NCBI RefSeq assembly: GCF_000015265.1
Contig: NC_008699.1
Location: 4,650,001-4,714,000 of the forward strand
Length of the DNA stretch: 64,000 nt
Reading direction: 5' to 3'
From: Nocardioides sp. JS614
GTDB taxonomy: Bacteria; Actinomycetota; Actinomycetes; Propionibacteriales; Nocardioidaceae
Part shown: positions 8,649 through 17,139 of the stretch, piece by piece
Numbering within the stretch: position 1 is the first letter of the stretch
How the letters are laid out: each line of letters begins with the position of its first letter
The notes under the pieces: generated by a model
The model's database searches: none
What the model was told of the DNA's origin: nothing
Seen by the model: only the letters and a program-made list of their open reading frames with translations
Position numbers and translations under genes: made by a program

Positions 8649-11600
8649 GTGACTGCAGTGCTCATCTTGGGTCTCGTGATCAACGCGATCGCCCTGCCGA
8701 TCGCGGGGAAGCGGGCGCTGTTCCTCTACCGACTGATCAGCAGCGGCCAGCCCGCGCCGGACCGGATCGCGGGGGTGACCCGGCGCATCGGCGCCGCCGC
8801 CAAGCGGCAGGTGCTCGAGGTGTTCGGCCAGCGCAAGATGCTGAAGTGGACGGTGCCCGGCACCGCGCACTTCTTCGTGATGTGGGCCTTCTTCATCCTC
8901 GCCACCGTCTACCTCGAGGCGTACGCCGTCTTGTTCGCGCGCGACTCCGGGTGGCACTGGTTCGTCTTCAACAGCTGGGGCGTCCTCGGCTTCCTGCAGG
9001 ACTTCATCGCCGTGATGTGCACGCTCGGCATCGTGGTCTTCTGGGCCATCCGGCTGCGCAACCAGCCCCAGCAGATGGGGCGCAAGTCCCGCTTCTTCGG
9101 CTCGCACCTCGGACCGGCGTACTTCACGCTGTTCATGATCTTCAACGTCATCTGGACGATGTTCCTGTTCCGCGGGGCGGTCGAGTCCCGCGACATGGGC
9201 ACCGAGCACGGCTACGGCAAGGCGGCGTTCGTCTCCTACCTGCTCGGCAAGGTGCTGCCGGACAGCACCGCCCTGATCGGCATCGGCCTGCTCCTGCACA
9301 TCGGCGTGATGCTCGCGTTCTTGATCTTCGTGCTGAACTCCAAGCACCTGCACATCTTCCTGGCGCCGCTCAACGTGCTCTTCGGCCGCGAGCCGAAGGC
9401 GCTCGGTGCGGTCAAGCCGCTGATCTCGGCGGGCAAGCCGGTCACGCTCGACGACATCGACGACCTCGACGAGGACGCCAAGCTCGGCGCCGGGGCGATC
9501 GAGGACTTCACCTGGAAGGGCCTGCTCGACATGGCGACCTGCACCGAGTGCGGTCGATGCCAGTCGCAGTGCCCGGCCTGGAACACCGAGAAGCCGCTGT
9601 CGCCGAAGCTGATGATCATGGCGCTGCGCGACGCGTCGTTCGCGAAGGCGCCGTACCTCCTCGCCGACGAGGGCAAGCGCGCCGGCCTCCTCGAGGGCAG
9701 CGACACGCTCACCAAGGAGGTGGAGCGGCCACTGGTCGGCGACACCGGTGACGAGTGGTTCTACATGCCCGAGGACGGCTCCGCGGTCATCGACCCCGAC
9801 GTGCTCTGGTCCTGCGTCACCTGCGGCGCCTGCGTCGAGCAGTGCCCGGTCGACATCGAGCACGTCGACCACATCGTCGACATGCGCCGCTACCAGGTGC
9901 TGGTCGAGTCGAACTTCCCCAGCGAGCTCAACCAGCTGTTCCGCGGCCTGGAGAACAACGGCAACCCGTGGAACATGTCGCCCAACGCGCGGCTGGACTG
10001 GGCCAAGGGCCTGGACTTCGAGGTCAAGGTCGTCGGCGAGACGATCGAGTCGCTCGACGAGGTCGACTGGCTGTTCTGGGTCGGCTGCGCCGGCGCGTAC
10101 GAGGACCGTGCGAAGAAGACGACCCGCGCGGTCGCCGAGCTGCTCGACATCGCCGGGGTGAGCTTCGGCGTCCTCGGCAACGGGGAGACCTGCACCGGCG
10201 ACCCGGCCCGGCGCGCCGGCAACGAGTTCGTCTTCCAGGGCCTCGCCCAGCAGAACGTCGAGACGTTCAAGGAGACCCGGGTCAAGAAGGTCGTCTCGAC
10301 CTGCGCCCACTGCTTCAACACGCTCAAGAACGAGTACAAGGAGTTCGGCATCGAGCTCGAGGTCGTGCACCACACCCAGCTGCTCAACCGGCTGGTGCGC
10401 GAGGGCAAGCTGACCCCGATCCGTGACGGTGCCGGCGCGCACAAGCGCAAGATCACCTACCACGACCCGTGCTACATCGGCCGCCACAACGGCGTCTACG
10501 CACCGCCCCGCGAGCTGCTGCAGGTGCTGCCCGGCGCCGAGGTCGTCGAGATGGAGCGCAACTCCGAGCGGTCCTTCTGCTGCGGTGCCGGCGGCGCGCG
10601 GATGTGGATGGAGGAGACGATCGGCGAGCGGATCAACGAGAACCGCACCGCCGAGGCCGTCGGCACCGGCGCCGACCAGATCGCGGTCGGGTGCCCGTTC
10701 TGCCGGGTGATGCTCTCCGACGGGCTCACCGCCCAGCAGGACAAGGGCGCCGCCCGTGCCGAGGTCGAGGTCCTCGACGTCGCGCAGATGCTGCTCGCCT
10801 CGGTCAAGGGCGAGATGGCGACCCGGCATGCCCCCGGCTCCCTGGCCGCCGCGGCACCCGCCGCTCGCTCGGAGGAGACGAAGGCCGAGCCGGAGCCCGG
10901 CGACGCCACCCAGACGGCCGACACCGTCACCGAGACCGCCGACGTCGGGCCGGCCGCGAAGGCCTCCGGCGGGTCGTCGCTGTTCGACACCCCGGCCGAC
11001 TCGGCGACCGCCACCGAGGACAGCTCCGTCGCGGAGGAGGCCCGGGCCGCCAAGCCGGCGTCCTCGGGCGGTTCGCTGTTCGACCTCGGCGGGGACACCG
11101 ACTCCACCGTCGCGGCGAAGCCGACCCCCGAGGCGCAGACCGAGGTGGCCAACACCGGCAGCGACACCGCGACCACCGGGTCGCTGTTCGACCTCGCCGG
11201 CGACCAGCCGGCCGAGCAGCCGAAGGCGGCCGAGCCGGACGCGAAGCCCGAGACGGAGTCGAAGGAGGAGGCTCCCGAGCCGCCGGCCGCGACGACCCCG
11301 GCCGCCGGCGCGGACCTCGGATCCGGCTCGCTGTTCGACATCGTCGCCGACGAGCCGGCCGCCTCGGCGCCGAAGGCCGCCGAGCCCGAGCCCAAGGCCG
11401 AGCCCGCGCGGCCCGAGCCCGCCGCACCCGCGGCCGAGGCGAAGCCCGAGCTCGACCTGAGCTCGGGTGGCTCGCTGTTCGACATCGCGGCCCCCGACCC
11501 GCAGGAGCTCAGTGCTTCGGCCACCGCGGCCGCCAACGCCGCGTCCGGCGCGACGCCTGAGCCGGAGGCCGCGGCCGAGCCGGAGGTCGAGGAGCCGGAG

Positions 11601-11750
11601 GTCGAGGAGCCCGAGGAGCCCGAGGCCGCCGCACCCGCGGCCGAGGAGCAGCAGTCCGAGGAGAAGCCGAAGCCGCCGGCCGGCGGCGCGGCGCACCAGC
11701 CGAAGACCGACGTCGACATCCACGAGACCGGCTCGCTCTTCGACCTCTAG
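8649..11750 (+). CDS. EtfD-like Fe-S membrane oxidoreductase with repetitive SLFD tail
   Basis: The 1033-residue protein has about five N-terminal membrane helices with heme-type His residues. Two 4Fe-4S ferredoxin motifs follow (CTECGRCQSQCP and CVTCGACVEQCP), then two CCG domains (CAHCFNTLKNEYKEFG, CCGAGGARMWME). This order matches mycobacterial EtfD/Rv0338c, which takes electrons from electron-transfer flavoprotein during beta-oxidation and passes them to the quinone pool. Past about residue 725 comes a 300-residue Ala/Pro/Glu tail with six SLFD motifs, the last at the very C-terminus; family members I recall are shorter (about 880). GTG 8649 follows AGGGAG. A box shared with the acyl-CoA dehydrogenase gene lies upstream. 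Confidence 0.85.
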   Translation: MTAVLILGLVINAIALPIAGKRALFLYRLISSGQPAPDRIAGVTRRIGAAAKRQVLEVFGQRKMLKWTVPGTAHFFVMWAFFILATVYLEAYAVLFARDSGWHWFVFNSWGVLGFLQDFIAVMCTLGIVVFWAIRLRNQPQQMGRKSRFFGSHLGPAYFTLFMIFNVIWTMFLFRGAVESRDMGTEHGYGKAAFVSYLLGKVLPDSTALIGIGLLLHIGVMLAFLIFVLNSKHLHIFLAPLNVLFGREPKALGAVKPLISAGKPVTLDDIDDLDEDAKLGAGAIEDFTWKGLLDMATCTECGRCQSQCPAWNTEKPLSPKLMIMALRDASFAKAPYLLADEGKRAGLLEGSDTLTKEVERPLVGDTGDEWFYMPEDGSAVIDPDVLWSCVTCGACVEQCPVDIEHVDHIVDMRRYQVLVESNFPSELNQLFRGLENNGNPWNMSPNARLDWAKGLDFEVKVVGETIESLDEVDWLFWVGCAGAYEDRAKKTTRAVAELLDIAGVSFGVLGNGETCTGDPARRAGNEFVFQGLAQQNVETFKETRVKKVVSTCAHCFNTLKNEYKEFGIELEVVHHTQLLNRLVREGKLTPIRDGAGAHKRKITYHDPCYIGRHNGVYAPPRELLQVLPGAEVVEMERNSERSFCCGAGGARMWMEETIGERINENRTAEAVGTGADQIAVGCPFCRVMLSDGLTAQQDKGAARAEVEVLDVAQMLLASVKGEMATRHAPGSLAAAAPAARSEETKAEPEPGDATQTADTVTETADVGPAAKASGGSSLFDTPADSATATEDSSVAEEARAAKPASSGGSLFDLGGDTDSTVAAKPTPEAQTEVANTGSDTATTGSLFDLAGDQPAEQPKAAEPDAKPETESKEEAPEPPAATTPAAGADLGSGSLFDIVADEPAASAPKAAEPEPKAEPARPEPAAPAAEAKPELDLSSGGSLFDIAAPDPQELSASATAAANAASGATPEPEAAAEPEVEEPEVEEPEEPEAAAPAAEEQQSEEKPKPPAGGAAHQPKTDVDIHETGSLFDL

Positions 11751-11766
11751 CCACCGACGGCGACCG

Positions 11767-11820
11767 ACGGGTCGTGTGCCTGAGCACGCGCCATGGCGCG
11801 TGCTCAGGCACACGACCCGT
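11767..11820. terminator. 54-bp perfect palindrome (hairpin terminator)
   Basis: Two 26-base arms, beginning ACGGGTCGTGTGCC, are perfect reverse complements around a central AT. It lies 16 bases after the EtfD-like stop. A 26-bp stem is far longer than needed for termination, and no T-tract follows. It may also be a processing site or recombination structure. Confidence 0.65.
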
Positions 11821-11915
11821 TCCTCGTCCCGGGGGTGGCGCCGGGCTCCGTGGACTCCTGCATCGACGAGCTCGCGGCCGTCTCGCTTCTCATGGGCGAG
11901 CCCTAACGTCTGAGG

Positions 11916-12872
11916 ATGGACCCGCAGGCGTACGTCGACGCCCGGTGGCACGCGCTGCTGCGCGCCGCGGTCGACCTCGGCGTGCCCGAGGAGGACGCGC
12001 CGGCCCTGGTCCGCGGCGTGCTCGCCGCGCAGCGCCGGCGGATCCGCCGCGCGGAGGACCCCGACCCGCTCGTGCACGCCGCACTCGCCGGCGCGGTCCG
12101 TGGCCCCCGGCCCGCGCGCCGGAGGCCGCCGTGGCGGGTCGTCGCGGGCACCCTCGGCGCGCTCGCCGTGGTCGTCGCCGCGGTCGCCGTCACCCGGCCG
12201 GACCGGCCGCCCACCGACCACCTCGACCCCGACCAGGTGCCGTCGGTGTTCGGCTACAGCGAGCGGGCCGCCCGCGACCTGCTCGCCGGGCTCGGTCTCG
12301 AGGTCAGGGTCCAGCCGATCCGGGCGTGCGAGGTCGCGGGCCGCGCGCTGGGCAGTGACCCGCAGCGCGGCGCGGCGTACCGGCCGGGCGACTCGATCAC
12401 GCTCTACTCGGCGGTGCCCGCGAGCATCACCTGCCTGACCGACTACCAACGGCGCGCCACCGCGTGGCAGCTCGTCGACCTGGCCGCCGGTCGCGGCAGC
12501 GGACCGGTGTTCGCCGATCGGGTCCTCGTCTACACCGAGGTGGGCGCCCCGACGGTGCTCACCCGGGACCAGGCCAGCGACCCGGCCGCGTGGGCGCAGA
12601 CCGGCGTGTTGGACGACCTGCTGCGGGCGGTCTCCGGCGTCCTGCTGACCGCCGAGCGGCCCCCGACGTACGCCGTTCCCGCGGTGCGGATCGTGCCCGC
12701 CGCCGAAGGTCTCGGCTCGTGCGTGCCGCCGCAGCCGTCTGTCGCGGACAGTGGTGACGCGTTCGCGGTGCTGGTCCTCGCACCGAGCCGTTCGGGCTGT
12801 CCGCTGCGGCTGGAGGTCTACCGCGAGGACGGCGCCGTCGACGCGGTGGCCCTCTACGCCGGCTCGTCCTGA
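11916..12872 (+). CDS. Single-pass membrane protein with one PASTA domain
   Basis: The 318-residue protein has a cytoplasmic N-terminal region of about 70 residues. One transmembrane helix follows (WRVVAGTLGALAVVVAAVAV, about 70-90), then a PASTA-like module starting VPSVFGYSERAARDLLAGLGL (with one gap) and ending with PGDSITLYSA. PASTA modules usually bind peptidoglycan or muropeptides. The remaining C-terminal 150 residues match nothing I know and contain three cysteines. No kinase domain is present. The ATG follows TAACGT by 6 nt, a leaderless signature. A cell-wall sensing role is inferred only from the PASTA module. Confidence 0.6.
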   Translation: MDPQAYVDARWHALLRAAVDLGVPEEDAPALVRGVLAAQRRRIRRAEDPDPLVHAALAGAVRGPRPARRRPPWRVVAGTLGALAVVVAAVAVTRPDRPPTDHLDPDQVPSVFGYSERAARDLLAGLGLEVRVQPIRACEVAGRALGSDPQRGAAYRPGDSITLYSAVPASITCLTDYQRRATAWQLVDLAAGRGSGPVFADRVLVYTEVGAPTVLTRDQASDPAAWAQTGVLDDLLRAVSGVLLTAERPPTYAVPAVRIVPAAEGLGSCVPPQPSVADSGDAFAVLVLAPSRSGCPLRLEVYREDGAVDAVALYAGSS

Positions 12873-13132
12873 GCGCGGTCGTGGTGCTCGGGCACCACGA
12901 CCGGGCGCAGCCGTGCCCAGGTCACGAACACCACGCCGACCACGATCATCGCGAGGCCGGCCCAGAGGTTGGCGTTCACGTCGCCGGTCTTGTCCGACTC
13001 CTGGTCGGCGAACAGGCCCATCAGGGTGAGGATCACGCCGTACACGCCGACCAGGCTGCCGATGATGTTGCGGATGTCCAACAGGCCGGCGGTGTGCCGT
13101 CCCGCGGTCTTGGTGGGGGTGCTCTCGGTCAT
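12854..13132 (-). CDS. Small two-helix membrane protein
   Basis: The 92-residue protein has two hydrophobic segments (IIGSLVGVYGVILTLMGLFA and LWAGLAMIVVGVVFVTWARL) and polar ends. It lies 10 bp downstream of the symporter gene on the same strand, so it is probably co-transcribed and may be an accessory subunit. Its 3' end overlaps the convergent PASTA gene by 19 bp. I know this pairing from actinobacterial symporter loci but cannot give a function. Confidence 0.65.
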   Translation of the reverse strand: MTESTPTKTAGRHTAGLLDIRNIIGSLVGVYGVILTLMGLFADQESDKTGDVNANLWAGLAMIVVGVVFVTWARLRPVVVPEHHDRAQDEPA

Positions 13133-13142
13133 GGCGTCTCCT

Positions 13143-14891
13143 CTAGAAGATGACGTTCAAGATGATGACCAGGACCAGGGCCACCCCGGCGAGCGGGAGC
13201 GTGCGCTGGTACCACGGGTGGGACGCCTCGTCCGGGTCGACGAGGTCCTCGCGCGGGGTCTCGGAGTAGACCAGGCCGCGCAGCTCCTCGACCGGCTTCG
13301 GCGGGGTGACGAGCGAGATCGCGACGCTCAGCACGATGTCGACCACGAAGGCGACGCCGGCGGCGACGAACGCCGCGCCCTGACCGCTGATCGGCAGCGC
13401 CCCGGTGCTCCAGGAGCCGAACGCGTCCTCGCTGAGGAACGCGACGATCACGGCCGAGACCGTGCCGGCCACGAGGCCGACCCAGCCGGCGGCCGCGGAC
13501 ATCCGCTTCCAGAACATGCCGAGGATGAAGGTCGCGAACAACGGCGCGTTGAAGAACCCGAACAGCACCTGGAGGTAGTTCATGATGTTGCTGAAGTTGC
13601 TGGCCAGGCCGGCGGTGAAGATCGCGACCACGGTCGCCGCCACCGTCGCGATCCGGCCGATCACCAGGTAGTAGTGGTCGTCGCGGTCCTTGACGACGTA
13701 CTGCTGCCACAGGTCGTAGCTGAACACGGTGTTGAACGCGGAGACGTTCGCGGCCATGCCGGCCATGAACGCGGCCAACAGGCCGGTGATCGCCAGGCCG
13801 AGCAGCCCGTTGGGCAGCACGTCGCGCATCAGGTAGAGCAGCGCGTCGTTGTAGGCGACCCCGTCGCCCGACGCTCCGCCGGGCACGCTCTGACCTGCCT
13901 TCACCTTGCCGATCTCGGTGACGAGGACGGCGGCGATCATGCCGGGGATGATCGTGATGAAGGGGACGAACATCTTCGGGAACGCGCCGATGATCGGCGT
14001 CTTGCGGGCCGAGGAGATCGAGTTGGAGGCCATCGCGCGCTGGACCTCGACGAAGTTGGTGGTCCAGTAGCCGAAGGACAGCACGAACCCGAGACCGAAG
14101 ACGATCCCGATCACCGACAGCAGCGAGGAGTCGAACCCGGTCAGCGGGAGGCCCGGCCAGGAGTTCAGCTGCTGGTCGGCCGGCGGGATGGCGTCGGGGT
14201 GGGCCTGGGCGGCCTCGGTGATCTTGTCGGTCAGCCCGCCCCAGCCGCCGATGCGGTGCAGCCCGATCAGGGTCAGCGGCAGCAGGCCCGCGACGATCAC
14301 GAAGAACTGCAGCACCTCGTTGTAGATCGCCGCGCTCAGCCCGCCGAGCGTGATGTAGGAGAGCACGATCGCGGCCGCGACGATCAGCGCCACCCACAGC
14401 GGCCAGCCCAGCAGCGCGTGCACGATGCTGCCGAGGAGGAACAGGTTGATGCCGGCGATCAGCAGCTGCGCGACCGCGAACGAGACGGCGTTGACCAGGT
14501 GCGCACCGGTGCCGAACCGGCGGCGCATGAACTCGGGGACCGAGCGGACCTTGGAGCCGTAGTAGAAGGGCATCATCACGACGCCCAGGAACAGCATCGC
14601 GGGGATCGCGCCGATCCAGAAGTAGTGGACGGTCGGCAGCCCGAACTCGGCTCCCGATGCCGACATCCCCATGATCTCGACTGCGCCGAGGTTCGCGGAG
14701 ATGAAGGCGAGCCCGGTGACCCAGGCGGGCAGGGAGCGGCCGGAGAGGAAGAAGTCGACGGAGTCGGAGATCTGGCGGCGCGCCACGACCCCGATGCCGA
14801 GCACGACCGCGAAGTACAGGGCGACGATCACGTAGTCGACGGCGTTGGCCGAGATGATCGTGTCGGTGGCCAGGACGGTCGGACTCGCCAT
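13143..14891 (-). CDS. Sodium:solute symporter family transporter
   Basis: The 582-residue protein has about 14 hydrophobic segments and solute:sodium symporter features: FFLSGRSLPAWVTGLAFIS near residue 50, then a GMSASGAEFGLP block, GGLSAAIYNEVLQFF and GYWTTNFVEVQRAMAS. The layout is closest to the SGLT-like sugar symporters, but the substrate is not certain. AAAGG lies upstream of ATG 14891. The following small membrane gene is 10 bp away. Repeated ACGTCCGG boxes upstream (14940-14978) may bind its regulator. Confidence 0.85.
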   Translation of the reverse strand: MASPTVLATDTIISANAVDYVIVALYFAVVLGIGVVARRQISDSVDFFLSGRSLPAWVTGLAFISANLGAVEIMGMSASGAEFGLPTVHYFWIGAIPAMLFLGVVMMPFYYGSKVRSVPEFMRRRFGTGAHLVNAVSFAVAQLLIAGINLFLLGSIVHALLGWPLWVALIVAAAIVLSYITLGGLSAAIYNEVLQFFVIVAGLLPLTLIGLHRIGGWGGLTDKITEAAQAHPDAIPPADQQLNSWPGLPLTGFDSSLLSVIGIVFGLGFVLSFGYWTTNFVEVQRAMASNSISSARKTPIIGAFPKMFVPFITIIPGMIAAVLVTEIGKVKAGQSVPGGASGDGVAYNDALLYLMRDVLPNGLLGLAITGLLAAFMAGMAANVSAFNTVFSYDLWQQYVVKDRDDHYYLVIGRIATVAATVVAIFTAGLASNFSNIMNYLQVLFGFFNAPLFATFILGMFWKRMSAAAGWVGLVAGTVSAVIVAFLSEDAFGSWSTGALPISGQGAAFVAAGVAFVVDIVLSVAISLVTPPKPVEELRGLVYSETPREDLVDPDEASHPWYQRTLPLAGVALVLVIILNVIF

Positions 14892-14939
14892 GGTGAAGAC
14901 CTTTCGTTCCCCTCGGTGACGCAGCCCGGACGGACCACC

Positions 14940-14978
14940 ACGTCCGGTGCCCGGACGTCCGGACGCACAAACGTCCGG
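14940..14978. promoter_or_regulatory. Three direct ACGTCCGG boxes upstream of the symporter
   Basis: ACGTCCGG occurs at 14940, 14955 and 14971, spaced 15-16 bp. The middle copy is part of the palindrome CCGGACGTCCGG (14951-14962). They lie 50-90 bp upstream of the leftward symporter start and could be operator half-sites. The binding protein is unknown. Confidence 0.4.
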
Positions 14979-15012
14979 CGGCACCGCGACATCACCATGA
15001 CGTCGCAAACCG

Positions 15013-15042
15013 TTGACAATGACACCACGATGATGTCATTGT
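15013..15042 (+). promoter_or_regulatory. Promoter overlapped by a 9-bp inverted repeat (autoregulatory operator)
   Basis: TTGACA at 15013-15018 and CATTGT at 15037-15042 fit -35 and -10 elements with an 18-bp spacer. The inverted repeat ACAATGACA / TGTCATTGT (15016-15024 and 15034-15042) covers both. CATTGT ends 7 nt before ATG 15050. A protein bound here would block the promoter of the ribbon-helix-helix gene it precedes. Confidence 0.65.
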
Positions 15043-15049
15043 GGTGCGC

Positions 15050-15586
15050 ATGGACATCACGCCGTACGTCGAGAGCCTCCGCCGGGATCTCATGGCCGCC
15101 GCCGAGGCGGCCGGACCCGAGGCCCGGGAAGCGACCGAGCGGCTGGCCTTCGCCCTGGACCCGGCCGCCCGGCTCGCGCTGATGGAGGCGGTCTCCCAAG
15201 CCGCCGCCGAGATCACCGCCGAGATGCCGGAGGGCGGCGTGGACGTCCGGCTCACCGGGCGCGAGCTGGACTTCCTCGTGCACACCACCGCGCCGTCCCC
15301 CGCGGACGCCGCGCCGGCGCCCGCCACCCCCGACGACGAGCCCGAGGATGACGGCAACGTCGCCCGGATCACGCTGCGGATCCCCGAGTCGGTCAAGACC
15401 AAGGCCGAGGAGCTGGCCGCCCGCTCGGGCCACTCGCTCAACACCTGGCTGGTGACGGTGGTCCGCGCCGCCACCCGGGAGAGCGCGATCAACGTCGACA
15501 TCGACCTGTCCAGCATCCCGTTCCTCAGCGGCAACGACCCGTTCGGCGGCAAGCGCGGCAACCGCCGGATGACCGGCTGGCTGTAG
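15050..15586 (+). CDS. Ribbon-helix-helix DNA-binding protein (HicB/CopG-like)
   Basis: The 178-residue protein ends in a ribbon-helix-helix module: the strand ITLRIPESVKTKAEELA, then RSGHSLNTWLVTVVRAA, as in HicB-type antitoxins and CopG/Arc repressors. The N-terminal half is helical with Ala/Glu-rich stretches and a Pro/Asp linker. A 9-bp inverted repeat overlapping its own promoter is the likely operator, so it is probably an autorepressor that also controls the DUF4097 gene 92 bp downstream. No HicA-like toxin is recognisable, so a toxin-antitoxin role is doubtful. ATG 15050 fits the leaderless promoter. Confidence 0.75.
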   Translation: MDITPYVESLRRDLMAAAEAAGPEAREATERLAFALDPAARLALMEAVSQAAAEITAEMPEGGVDVRLTGRELDFLVHTTAPSPADAAPAPATPDDEPEDDGNVARITLRIPESVKTKAEELAARSGHSLNTWLVTVVRAATRESAINVDIDLSSIPFLSGNDPFGGKRGNRRMTGWL

Positions 15587-15678
15587 CGGGCATCCCCCAC
15601 ACTCCCGGGACCGGCACCAGGCCGGCCCCGTGGCTCAACACACCCTCACGAGCACACCCTGACGCAGGAGAGAGCACC

Positions 15679-16503
15679 ATGACCGAGCACCACTTCGAGA
15701 GCCCCCGGCCCGTCCGCCTGCTCACCGAGATCGGCAAGGGATCGGTGAAGATCGAGGCGGCCGGTACGACCGAGACCCACATCGAGGTCGTCGGCCGGGA
15801 CGCCGAGCAGGCCCTGGTCCGTCAGGACGGGGACCAGATCAGCGTGATCGGCCCCAAGCAGCGCGGCGGCTTCTTCGGCGGGGACAGTCGACTCGACGTC
15901 GTCGTCACCCTGCCCACCGGCAGCGACCTGGTGGTCCGCACGGGCAGTGCGGACATCACGGTCACCGGCACGGTCGGCACCACCCAGCTCAAGAGCGGCT
16001 CGGGAGACGTCGAGGTCGACACCGCCGACGGCCCGCTGGTGGTCGAGACCGGCTCGGGCGACGTCCGCATCGAGTCGGCCGGCGCCGACCTCAAGGCCAA
16101 GAGCGGCTCGGGCGACGTGCTGGTGGTCGACGCGGCCGCCGCCGTCCTCGTCTCCACCGGCTCCGGCGACGTGCAGCTGTGGACCACCCGCGGCACCGCC
16201 GTCGTCAAGACCGGGTCCGGCGACCTCAAGGTCGGCGAGGCCGAGGGCGACGTCGCCCTCACCACCGGCTCCGGCGACCTGGTCGTCACCCGCGCCCACC
16301 GCGGCCGGGTCACGGTCAAGGGCGCGTCCGGGGACGTCGCGATCGGCATCCCTGCCGGCGTACCGGTGTGGACCGACATCTCCACCGTCGCCGGCGAGAT
16401 CCGCTCGAACCTCCACGGCACCGGTCAGCCCCGCGACGGCGCCGACCACGTCGAGGTCCGCGCCAAGACGGTCAGCGGCGACATCGTGCTGTCCGAGGCC
16501 TGA
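15679..16503 (+). CDS. DUF4097-type beta-helix protein
   Basis: The 274-residue protein has no signal peptide or membrane segment. From about residue 95 it repeats a strand-turn unit with the consensus TGSGDV or KSGSGDV at least seven times, roughly every 20 residues. This is typical of DUF4097 single-stranded beta-helix proteins. GCAGGAGA lies upstream of ATG 15679. It sits between a ribbon-helix-helix regulator and a 51-residue protein gene in one orientation, a grouping I associate with actinobacteria. The function is not known to me. Confidence 0.8.
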   Translation: MTEHHFESPRPVRLLTEIGKGSVKIEAAGTTETHIEVVGRDAEQALVRQDGDQISVIGPKQRGGFFGGDSRLDVVVTLPTGSDLVVRTGSADITVTGTVGTTQLKSGSGDVEVDTADGPLVVETGSGDVRIESAGADLKAKSGSGDVLVVDAAAAVLVSTGSGDVQLWTTRGTAVVKTGSGDLKVGEAEGDVALTTGSGDLVVTRAHRGRVTVKGASGDVAIGIPAGVPVWTDISTVAGEIRSNLHGTGQPRDGADHVEVRAKTVSGDIVLSEA

Positions 16504-16534
16504 AGCACCCGCCACCCACCCGCAGGAGAACGTC

Positions 16535-16690
16535 ATGGAGTACAGCAACGTGGTCCTCGACGCCGAGGTCGCCCGCCAGCAGCTCGCCGAGCGGATCGCC
16601 CGCGCGCGCGTCCCCCGGATCCCCGCCACCACCTACCGCCACCTGCTCGCCCAGGGGCTGCGCCGGGCCGCGACCCGGATCGACAACTGA
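16535..16690 (+). CDS. Small protein of the DUF4097 cassette
   Basis: A 51-residue frame starting MEYSNVVLDAEVARQQLAER has a strong AGGAGA ribosome site 6 bases upstream and lies 31 bp after the DUF4097 stop. The sequence is mostly helical, basic at the end (RRAATRIDN) and has no membrane segment. Its position and ribosome site argue that it is translated with the two upstream genes. I know no domain for it. Confidence 0.6.
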   Translation: MEYSNVVLDAEVARQQLAERIARARVPRIPATTYRHLLAQGLRRAATRIDN

Positions 16691-16696
16691 CCCACC

Positions 16697-16766
16697 AGCG
16701 ATAGTCCCTGACGTTTGCGCGGTTCGGGAGCGCTCCCACAACACGCAAACGTCAGGGACTATCGCT
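16697..16766. terminator. 70-bp inverted repeat between convergent genes
   Basis: Two 23-bp arms (16697-16719 and 16744-16766, starting AGCGATAGTCCCTGACG) are perfect reverse complements. The 24-nt loop contains its own small palindrome, GGGAGCGCTCCC. It lies between the 3' ends of two convergent genes, so it is probably a bidirectional terminator. Its A+T content is higher than the flanks. Confidence 0.7.
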
Positions 16767-16772
16767 CTCGGA

Positions 16773-17135
16773 TCACGAGCGCATGGCCACGCCCCGACGC
16801 CAGTAGCCCATGAAGGCGACCTGGCGGCGGTCCAGCCCGAGGTCGGTGACCAGGGCCCGGCGCAGCGCGGTGCGCAGGTGGCCGCGCTCCTCGACCGGGC
16901 GGTCGAGCCAGGCGGCGTACCACGACTCCTCCGCGCCGGTGAACGACGGCAGCCGGCCGGCGCCGTGGGGGAAGATCAGCTTGATCCGCTGGTCGTACAG
17001 CGGTCCGTCGACGCCGAAGTCGGCGAGGCAGGGGCCGCCGAGCTCGACCCGGACGAAGGACGGGGAGAGCCGGTCGACGCGGACCGCCTGGACCTGGTCG
17101 AGGATCATCGGCATCCGGGCCTGGGTCACTGCCAT
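16773..17135 (-). CDS. Siderophore-interacting protein, internally deleted
   Basis: The 120-residue frame joins two ends of a siderophore-interacting flavoprotein. Residues 1-85 match the FAD-binding start (LSPSFVRVELGG, DQRIKLIFPH, PVEERGHLRT). Residues 86-120 match only the extreme C-terminus (ALRRALVTDLGL, FMGYWRRGVA). The usual middle of about 150 residues, with the rest of the flavin fold and the NADPH-binding domain, is missing in frame. The family normally reduces ferric siderophores in the cytosol, which this protein is unlikely to do. A DtxR/IdeR box just upstream is intact. A CTGCGC direct repeat at the junction could have mediated the deletion. Confidence 0.75.
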   Translation of the reverse strand: MAVTQARMPMILDQVQAVRVDRLSPSFVRVELGGPCLADFGVDGPLYDQRIKLIFPHGAGRLPSFTGAEESWYAAWLDRPVEERGHLRTALRRALVTDLGLDRRQVAFMGYWRRGVAMRS

Positions 17136-17139
17136 GAAG

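Noticed and set aside
8643..12449. 1268-residue reverse frame opposite the EtfD-like gene
   Set aside because: It is an antisense shadow in high-GC DNA. The forward frame has clear Fe-S motifs and membrane helices.
12969..15182. 737-residue forward frame opposite the symporter
   Set aside because: It is the complement-strand shadow of the symporter gene, with no ribosome site and Asp/Arg/Gly-rich low-complexity sequence.
15050..16690. HicAB-type toxin-antitoxin system
   Set aside because: The regulator has an antitoxin-like ribbon-helix-helix domain, but neither downstream protein resembles a known toxin.
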